Position numbers and translations under genes: made by a program. Positions 6,180-10,414 of a DNA stretch of 10,414 nucleotides are shown piece after piece. Each line of letters starts with the position of its first letter. Position 1 is the stretch's first letter. This stretch comes from Deltaproteobacteria bacterium (lineage in GTDB: Bacteria; Desulfobacterota_B; Binatia; Binatales; Binataceae): NCBI GenBank assembly GCA_021827465.1, contig JAKAVX010000041.1, positions 1 through 10,414 of the forward strand, in the 5' to 3' direction. Below the pieces are notes generated by a model. That model saw only the letters and a program-made list of their open reading frames with translations. It was not told the DNA's origin and searched no databases.

Positions 6180-6902
6180 GTGGATAAGAAGACCGAGGAA
6201 GCACTCGGCTTAATTCTTGCGATCATCGGGCTCGTCGCCTCAATTGCGGCGCTCGCGGCTGGGCTGCCGGAGCACGCTGCGGGGGCAATAGTAGGCGCGT
6301 GCGGTGGCATTGCTGGAATCGCGATAGGGGTGTGGTTGGTAAAACGCGCTCGATCGTTACCACCGTTCTCTCTCAAATACGTTAAGTCGACATTCAACAT
6401 CACAAAATCTGATGGATCGGAATGCCGAACCTCAAAGGAAATTCGGTTTCGCTGTAACTTTCGCGACCAGCGGGATTTTGTTCAGCGGCACATCTACGCG
6501 GACGGCGCAGTTGCTGAGTTTAACTGGGACGGGGAAGGAACTCTCAAGAACGTAGTCGAAAAGGAAGCTGCCGAACACATTGTCACGATCGTGCGGCTTC
6601 CGTCATGGCCTTGCGACAGAGATTGCAAGGGCATTTTGACGTATTCGATCAAAGATACGTTCCCGAGCAAGACAGAGTGGGTTGCATGCGTGTGTGATCG
6701 CTCCGCGATGGGAACAGTCGAACTAGAAGTCCAGCTTCCCAAAGAACGAGCCTGCAAAAAAGCGTGGGCCATTAAGCAGTCATTCGACGGCGATGCTAAG
6801 GAACTCGCTGCTCCAACAATTTTAGATCAGTCAACAAAACTCCACAAAATTTTCAAGCGTCCCAAACCCGGGTACGAATACCGCATATACTGGGAATGGT
6901 AA
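6180..6902 (+). CDS. Unknown protein: two N-terminal membrane spans and a beta-rich domain
   Basis: The start at GTG 6180 has AAGGAG at 6165-6170, spaced by 9 nt. The longer GTG 6156 form lacks such a site. The 240-residue product opens with a charged segment and two membrane helices close together (residues about 10-30, LGLILAIIGLVASIAALAAG, and about 33-55). A cytoplasmic-looking domain of some 180 residues follows, with alternating strand patterns, several Cys (for example WPCDRDCKG and WVACVCDRS) and an end PKPGYEYRIYWEW. The 2TM-plus-beta-domain plan resembles membrane effectors of nucleotide-signalling defence systems such as Cap15 of CBASS, but no nucleotidyltransferase gene is near and the motifs cannot prove the link. 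Codon use is less GC-rich than in the neighbours, hinting at separate acquisition. It is monocistronic, followed by its own terminator. Confidence 0.7.
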   Translation: MDKKTEEALGLILAIIGLVASIAALAAGLPEHAAGAIVGACGGIAGIAIGVWLVKRARSLPPFSLKYVKSTFNITKSDGSECRTSKEIRFRCNFRDQRDFVQRHIYADGAVAEFNWDGEGTLKNVVEKEAAEHIVTIVRLPSWPCDRDCKGILTYSIKDTFPSKTEWVACVCDRSAMGTVELEVQLPKERACKKAWAIKQSFDGDAKELAAPTILDQSTKLHKIFKRPKPGYEYRIYWEW

Positions 6903-6928
6903 AACTAACAAAGAATCGAATTGACGCG

Positions 6929-6952
6929 CCGCTAGACTAAGCGGCCGTTTTC
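6929..6952 (+). terminator. Rho-independent terminator after the 2TM protein
   Basis: A perfect 6-bp stem GCCGCT/AGCGGC with a six-base loop (6929-6946) is followed by CGTTTT. It lies 26 bases after the TAA of the preceding gene, a normal distance for an intrinsic terminator. Confidence 0.65.
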
Positions 6953-7015
6953 AAGGCAAGCACTAAGGTATAGGGAGCCACATAAGAAACGCTGCCTGCC
7001 TGTGGGAGGCGCTTA

Positions 7016-7354
7016 ATGGCGGCATTCCCTCCCGTGGTACGCTGGTGGCCGTCAACTCAGCAGCACCAGCGAAAAAGGGGGGGCATGCCTACGAACCTTC
7101 AACAGCGTCCGTACATAACAACCGAGGAGTTTGAGGCCGTCATTAACGCAATTGTCGTCGGCCTCGCGCGGGTCGCCATTTCAACCTGCCACGGATACCA
7201 GGATCGGGAACGGCTTGCCGCCGATTTGGAGCGGGACATCGAAAGAACGAAGACGGAGGGTGCCGAACGGATTGCGGTGGCATCGGTTCTGGACCTCCTT
7301 GCGACATCCGTGCGAGAGGGCACCGTGCCCAACCCCGATTGGAAAGGACCGTAG
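7016..7354 (+). CDS. Small unknown soluble protein
   Basis: ATG 7016 has GGGAGG at 7004-7009 with a 6-nt spacer, giving 112 residues. A second ATG at 7085, just behind a G-rich run, would give 89 residues (MPTNLQQRPYITTEEFEAV...). The shorter form starts where the sequence becomes protein-like, so either start is possible. The body is helical and charged: an ITTEEFEAVINAIVVGLARV helix, a charged DRERLAADLERDIERTK helix, then a third helix near VASVLDLLATSVREG. There is no signal peptide or membrane span. I do not recognise the family. The gene stands between the terminator of the 2TM gene and the secreted protein at 7465. Confidence 0.5.
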   Translation: MAAFPPVVRWWPSTQQHQRKRGGMPTNLQQRPYITTEEFEAVINAIVVGLARVAISTCHGYQDRERLAADLERDIERTKTEGAERIAVASVLDLLATSVREGTVPNPDWKGP

Positions 7355-7464
7355 CCTAACGTGCTGGAGGTAGCCAATTCACTTGAATCGCCCAGTGATG
7401 GCGCGTGATCGGATGCCAGAGGTAGACTATGCCAGCGACCAGAGAATGTCGCTAGGGAGGGTCT

Positions 7465-7986
7465 ATGCAACGCAAGTCACTGGCCACGGCGATTTGCCTA
7501 GGTGCGCTATGCACTTTGTCATTCATAGCTACGGCTGTCGCAGTTCCGAATCGGCCAGCTGCCGCCCGTCATTTGACTGCTCACGACTCATGGTTCCAAT
7601 CGCTTGAACCACTGCCGAATGGGGGCTGGAAGTACTTCACTAGCGCTGGATCGGCAGGGCACGATGTTGTTGTCTTCGTGTCGACCCATGATGTTCTGGT
7701 CCAAGGGACACTCGTTACCGCTTGGTTTCGATGGGAATATGAGACAGCGCAGTTAAATGGGTACACAGCTTACAAGAGCGCTGCAGAACGTGTAGAGATT
7801 GATTGCACCAGTGATGCAATGCGCGATCTCGCGACTACATACTATTCTCGGAACAACTTCGAGGGAGCGAGTGCCTCCCAAATGACTCCGGCTACGATCG
7901 CTGAGTGGTCGCCTTCAGTTCCAGGTACCATCGGTGAGCAAATGGTGAATTGGGGGTGCGCGCAAACGCGTGCTCGTCATCATTGA
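7465..7986 (+). CDS. Secreted protein resembling surface-adhesin protein E
   Basis: ATG 7465 is preceded by GGGAGGG a few bases upstream. The 173-residue product has a typical signal peptide: MQRKS, a hydrophobic core to about residue 22, and a likely cut after AVA at residue 26. The mature part shows an aromatic and polar beta pattern with WFRWEYE (87-93), a tract AAERVEIDC (106-114) and a second Cys at 165 (WGCAQ). The ERVEIDC plus late-Cys pattern, with a Trp-rich strand before it, is the form seen in surface-adhesin protein E-like domains, where the two Cys probably form a disulfide in the periplasm or outside the cell. The family match is by pattern only. The gene ends 7 nt into the tail of the convergent hydrolase gene. 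Confidence 0.65.
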   Translation: MQRKSLATAICLGALCTLSFIATAVAVPNRPAAARHLTAHDSWFQSLEPLPNGGWKYFTSAGSAGHDVVVFVSTHDVLVQGTLVTAWFRWEYETAQLNGYTAYKSAAERVEIDCTSDAMRDLATTYYSRNNFEGASASQMTPATIAEWSPSVPGTIGEQMVNWGCAQTRARHH

Positions 7987-8816
7987 GAGAGGCTGTGGCC
8001 ATCTGGAGTGTTGGGAGGCGGAGCATTGAGTTGCTCTTTCAAGTCTGGAACCGATTCCTGAGCGATGCTTGCCCAATAGCGACCAAGATACTTCTCGATA
8101 TCGTCGACCTGCTGCTGAATTTCGCCAACGTCCACGGCGTGCGCCGCCCATTTTCCGTCGACTTTCTCGAGCGCCTGGATCTGCATGTCGCCTCCCACAC
8201 CGCCGGGACTAAGCAATACCACATGCCGCAAGGTCCACGCGACTAGCAATCGACCCTCGCTGAGCTTTGGGATGACGTCATTTCCAAAGAGTATCCGCTT
8301 TACGTGCGCGATGAATGGGTCGGCCATAATTTGACCTCCGCCCATGGTTACATAGGGCCGCGTTTTTTGCCGCCCGTCTGTGCTGGTTTCTCCCTTCAGC
8401 TCCGGATGGAACTGCAAATGATCGAACTCAACGAGGTGTGCACTGTTGCCGCATACAAACGCCATGAGCGCGCCGAGGCCAATGCCGAATTGCAGGTGCT
8501 GCTGCTGTGGGGAAAGAGTCTTCCGAAAGTTCTCGAGTGCCCGACGCGAAACTTCAGTCGCGTAGACAATCGGCGAGCCGGTCTTGTATTTCCGCAACTC
8601 CTGCCCTTGCAACATGGTTTCCAGCTCATGTCGGAATCGTTGGGCGAGACCAATGGGGCCCGTTGTCGCGGAGATAATCTCATTGAAGTGTGTTTCGACC
8701 TTGATGACGCCCGTTTCTTCAACGGTGCGCTGCTGAAACCCAGCTTCTGTTGTCATTGCGCTGTCAGCGCCGATGAGAACGCCCTCCTGGCAGCAGATTC
8801 CTACGAGAACGGTCAC
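7980..8816 (-). CDS. Proteasome-like Ntn hydrolase (putative peptidase), function unknown
   Basis: The N-terminus MTVLVGICCQEGVLIGADSA follows the proteasome beta-subunit/HslV pattern. Removal of the initiator Met would expose Thr as the catalytic nucleophile. Counted from that Thr, Asp is at 17 exactly as in proteasomes, and Lys38 in VIKV is a plausible equivalent of Lys33 after a 5-residue insertion. TTGPIGLAQRF resembles the conserved turn after the first strands, and VTMGGGQIMAD fits the GSG/129 region. At 278 residues it is longer than HslV (about 175), with an added C-terminal extension rich in Gln, Asp and Glu. Start GTG 8816 overlaps the stop of the upstream wHTH gene as GTGA, giving a coupled pair. 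The substrate is unknown. No AAA+ unfoldase gene such as hslU lies beside it, so it may act on small peptides or a specific partner. It should be cytoplasmic. Confidence 0.8.
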   Translation of the reverse strand: MTVLVGICCQEGVLIGADSAMTTEAGFQQRTVEETGVIKVETHFNEIISATTGPIGLAQRFRHELETMLQGQELRKYKTGSPIVYATEVSRRALENFRKTLSPQQQHLQFGIGLGALMAFVCGNSAHLVEFDHLQFHPELKGETSTDGRQKTRPYVTMGGGQIMADPFIAHVKRILFGNDVIPKLSEGRLLVAWTLRHVVLLSPGGVGGDMQIQALEKVDGKWAAHAVDVGEIQQQVDDIEKYLGRYWASIAQESVPDLKEQLNAPPPNTPDGHSLSQ

Positions 8817-9250
8817 ACGTGCCGCTCTTTGAAAACACTATTCCGCTTCATGTCGGGAAATGATCTATAGATTGCAGTGACCAGCTCGCTGAAACCAAGG
8901 CGCGTTACGATGTTGCTGATCTGCCTAATAACAGCAGCCGATTGAGGCGGCATCCTGGTGAGTAGCTGGCGCCCTAGTTCAAGGCCCTTTTCCGTGGCGC
9001 GGTATGTCCTGTAATGGTCGCCCGCATCCTGCATGATGGTAATTAGGCCTGCTTTTTCGAGCGCGTCTGCATCTGCGTATACGTTCTTGTCGAACGGCCC
9101 ATAATCGTAGGGCTCGAACGCATACCGTTTCTCGAAAAGGCGCGGCAGTTTGTAATCAATCAAGAAAAGCGTCTTCTGCAAGTGAACGGGATAGAACGAT
9201 TTTTGCTCTGGGGCTGCGAGAGCTGCCAGAAGCACATCTGTACGCTTCAT
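8813..9250 (-). CDS. Small winged-helix-like protein (YwgA/DUF4065-type), partner of the Ntn hydrolase
   Basis: The start at ATG 9250 is chosen because the family-like sequence begins there (MKRTDVLLAALAAPEQKS); upstream codons in the same frame look non-coding. A GGGGA lies 10 nt before it. The 145-residue product contains VHLQKTLFLIDYKLP (22-36) and FEPYDYGPFDKNVYADADAL (45-64), followed by LEKAGLI. This is the helix plus GPF-centred pattern of YwgA/DUF4065 (Panacea-like) winged-helix proteins, which often occur in prophages and toxin-antitoxin-like pairs. A second helical part continues to the basic C-terminus. It overlaps the proteasome-like gene by four bases, so the two are made together. 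It may be a regulator, an antitoxin-like partner or a substrate adaptor; the sequence alone does not decide. Confidence 0.7.
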   Translation of the reverse strand: MKRTDVLLAALAAPEQKSFYPVHLQKTLFLIDYKLPRLFEKRYAFEPYDYGPFDKNVYADADALEKAGLITIMQDAGDHYRTYRATEKGLELGRQLLTRMPPQSAAVIRQISNIVTRLGFSELVTAIYRSFPDMKRNSVFKERHV

Positions 9251-9256
9251 TGATGT

Positions 9257-9288
9257 GAAGTCCCCACTTCGTAGCAAAAATTTTAACA
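9257..9288 (-). promoter_or_regulatory. Extended -10 promoter and small palindrome before the wHTH-hydrolase pair
   Basis: On the minus strand TGTTAAAAT at 9288-9280 matches an extended -10 box (TGnTAtAAT) closely, so a -35 box may not be needed. Transcription would start near 9273. Between that point and the start codon lies a small inverted repeat, GAAGT-CCCC-ACTTC (9257-9270), which could be an operator for the winged-helix protein or an RNA hairpin. Confidence 0.5.
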
Positions 9289-9512
9289 CATTGGCCCGCA
9301 CATCTCCGCACATGCAACTCTCATGCCGGGGGATACCGCTGATTGCACCAATATGGGCGAGCCAAGTCTGTAACGTGACGCGCGTCAAGCGTAGCAATCG
9401 CGAGCGCCACGGACCCATCAAGGTTTCGCCATTTGGTACCGCTTTTGGGCCAGCCTTTGGAGCCGGCGCTGTCACCGCGTCCCCGAGAGCGCGTGCCCGA
9501 GCCCTCGCGGAA

Positions 9513-10367
9513 TCACGAACGCGGCCGGCCGGCTGACTGCAACTTGCGCAGGCCCACCGAGCCGCCGCAGCAGCGCGGCGACTCCCTGTGCTCCGGGCTC
9601 CTCCGCGCCCACGATGCGGTTATGGGCGCGGGGTCGAGGAGTGCCGAGAGCAGCGTGCGCTGCAGCGCCTCGCTCGCATCCGGTGCGCGCGCCAGGGCGG
9701 GCAGAACGTGAGCGAGCAACCCGGCGACGGGGTGCACATGGCTGGCCCCGTGCTTGAGAACCTCGGTCAGCAGTGAGCCGTCCTTCGAGGCTTGGTGCTT
9801 CAGCAGCGACGCCGTTTCGGATGAGCCATTGATCGAGCGCTGCAGGATCTTCGCGTTGTCGCGCACGCCCTGGACATAGCGGTCGAGCAGGTCTCGCTCG
9901 CCGGGAGTCAGAATCTCGCGCTCGATGGCCGCGTTGCCACTGCGCGCCCGCGCCAGCGCGTCAGCGTTCAGAAGCCGCTCGCCTGGCACCGACGCCCGGG
10001 TATTGGAAAGCAGCCGGTTGACGTAGTGATTGCGCATCAGCCGCCGCATCTGTTCGCGCTCGGCCGGGTCCTCGAACGCATCGAGCCCCGCTCGAGCACG
10101 CCCCGGGAGGATCGTTGCCTCGGTAAGAAAGCGCTGCGGCTCTTTGCGGCCTGACAGCCAGCGAGAGAGCCAGCTCCGCGCCTCGGTGTCCCGCGCGGTG
10201 CGTTGCGGAAGGCGCTCGCGGAAAGCCTTGTTTGCGGCCTTCGCCTCGCGCCAGAGATCGGCGGCGTCTGTGCCCTGCGCACGCGGCGCTAACTCGTCCG
10301 GTGATCTGAGAAGCACCACAGACGGCGGCTCACCCTCGGGCCTCACAGCCTCGGCGTGCGCGATCAC
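9513..10367 (-). CDS. Helical, phage-type protein of unknown function, likely frameshifted near its end
   Basis: GTG 10367 has AAGGA upstream at a 9-nt spacing and overlaps no ATG alternative; an in-frame TAG lies three codons before it. The 284 residues are strongly helical, rich in Arg, Ala and Leu, with repeated amphipathic helices (for example REQMRRLMRNHYVNRLLSN and NDAKILQRS-like turns). The composition and pattern resemble large, poorly described virion-associated proteins of tailed phages, but no specific domain is recognised. After about residue 250 (LLSALLDPAP) the frame becomes Arg/Pro-rich and unlikely. An alternative frame continues naturally with HNRIVGAEEPGAQGVAALLRR and stops at 9472, so one base is probably missing from the four-G run at 9630-9633. 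Because the same frame is open before the upstream TAG, the gene could also be a nonsense-broken longer protein. Confidence 0.5.
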   Translation of the reverse strand: MIAHAEAVRPEGEPPSVVLLRSPDELAPRAQGTDAADLWREAKAANKAFRERLPQRTARDTEARSWLSRWLSGRKEPQRFLTEATILPGRARAGLDAFEDPAEREQMRRLMRNHYVNRLLSNTRASVPGERLLNADALARARSGNAAIEREILTPGERDLLDRYVQGVRDNAKILQRSINGSSETASLLKHQASKDGSLLTEVLKHGASHVHPVAGLLAHVLPALARAPDASEALQRTLLSALLDPAPITASWARRSPEHRESPRCCGGSVGLRKLQSAGRPRS

Positions 10368-10373
10368 CGAGTC

Positions 10374-10414
10374 CTATCCTTGGCGCAAGAGGTTCTCACT
10401 AGCTCTCGGGGAGA
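10374..10414 (-). CDS. Last codons of an upstream gene, or of a broken longer gene
   Basis: At the window edge the minus strand reads SPRASENLLRQG followed by TAG (10376-10374). This may be the end of a preceding gene whose stop overlaps the ribosome site of the next one. It may also be part of the same gene, since it is in the same frame as the following protein. Too little is visible to name it. Confidence 0.35.
   Translation of the reverse strand, partial: SPRASENLLRQG

Noticed and set aside
6180..6902. Assignment as a CBASS Cap15 effector
   Set aside because: Only the general layout fits; no CD-NTase or other CBASS gene is in the window.
8304..8870. 188-codon ORF on the plus strand across the hydrolase gene
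   Set aside because: It is antisense to the Ntn hydrolase, whose catalytic motifs are clear; composition is typical of a shadow frame.

Overview
The window looks like an accessory region (genomic island or prophage remnants) in a GC-rich proteobacterium. The base composition, the codon usage rich in G/C at third positions, the integrase family, the tRNA-derived attachment remnants and a phage-like gene at the right edge all point that way. I cannot fix the genus from the sequence. No rRNA, intact tRNA, CRISPR array or insertion sequence was found.

Left part (1-5037): the C-terminal end of a tyrosine recombinase runs rightward to 434 and is followed by a decayed tRNA-Val(CAC)-like sequence (445-519). 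Then comes a leftward two-gene unit. Its first gene is a 1355-residue protein (4830-763) that joins an XRE helix-turn-helix, a Mrr-like PD-(D/E)xK nuclease domain, a STAND-type P-loop ATPase and about 800 residues of helical, repeat-like sequence. This is the layout of an antiviral STAND (Avs-like) sensor-effector with an added DNA-binding head. Its stop overlaps the start of a 54-residue single-span membrane protein (770-606). A 28-bp palindrome sits exactly on the predicted -10 box and start codon of the big gene, which suggests self-repression. The unit is closed on the right by the 3' half of a tRNA-Glu gene (4989-5037), a typical integration scar, so the defence-like pair lies between two tRNA-derived remnants.

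Middle part (5038-7986, rightward genes): a small helical protein carrying a run of 13 G inside its gene (5230-5601); a GTGA-overlapping two-span membrane protein that is frameshifted (5598-5787); a strong hairpin terminator; a protein with two N-terminal membrane spans and a beta-rich C-terminal domain (6180-6902) with its own terminator; a small unknown protein (7016-7354); and a secreted protein resembling surface-adhesin protein E (7465-7986).

Right part (leftward genes): a tightly coupled pair, a small winged-helix/YwgA-DUF4065-like protein (9250-8813) and a proteasome-like Ntn hydrolase (8816-7980) whose second residue is the expected catalytic Thr. This is a second candidate little-described system. 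Beyond it lies a helical, phage-type protein (10367-9513) that appears frameshifted near its C-terminus, and the last codons of another reading frame at the window edge.

Two parts stand out as possible new biology: the self-regulated XRE-nuclease-STAND protein coupled to a tiny membrane protein, and the wHTH plus proteasome-like hydrolase operon. All functional statements rest on motifs and gene context; no database search was possible.
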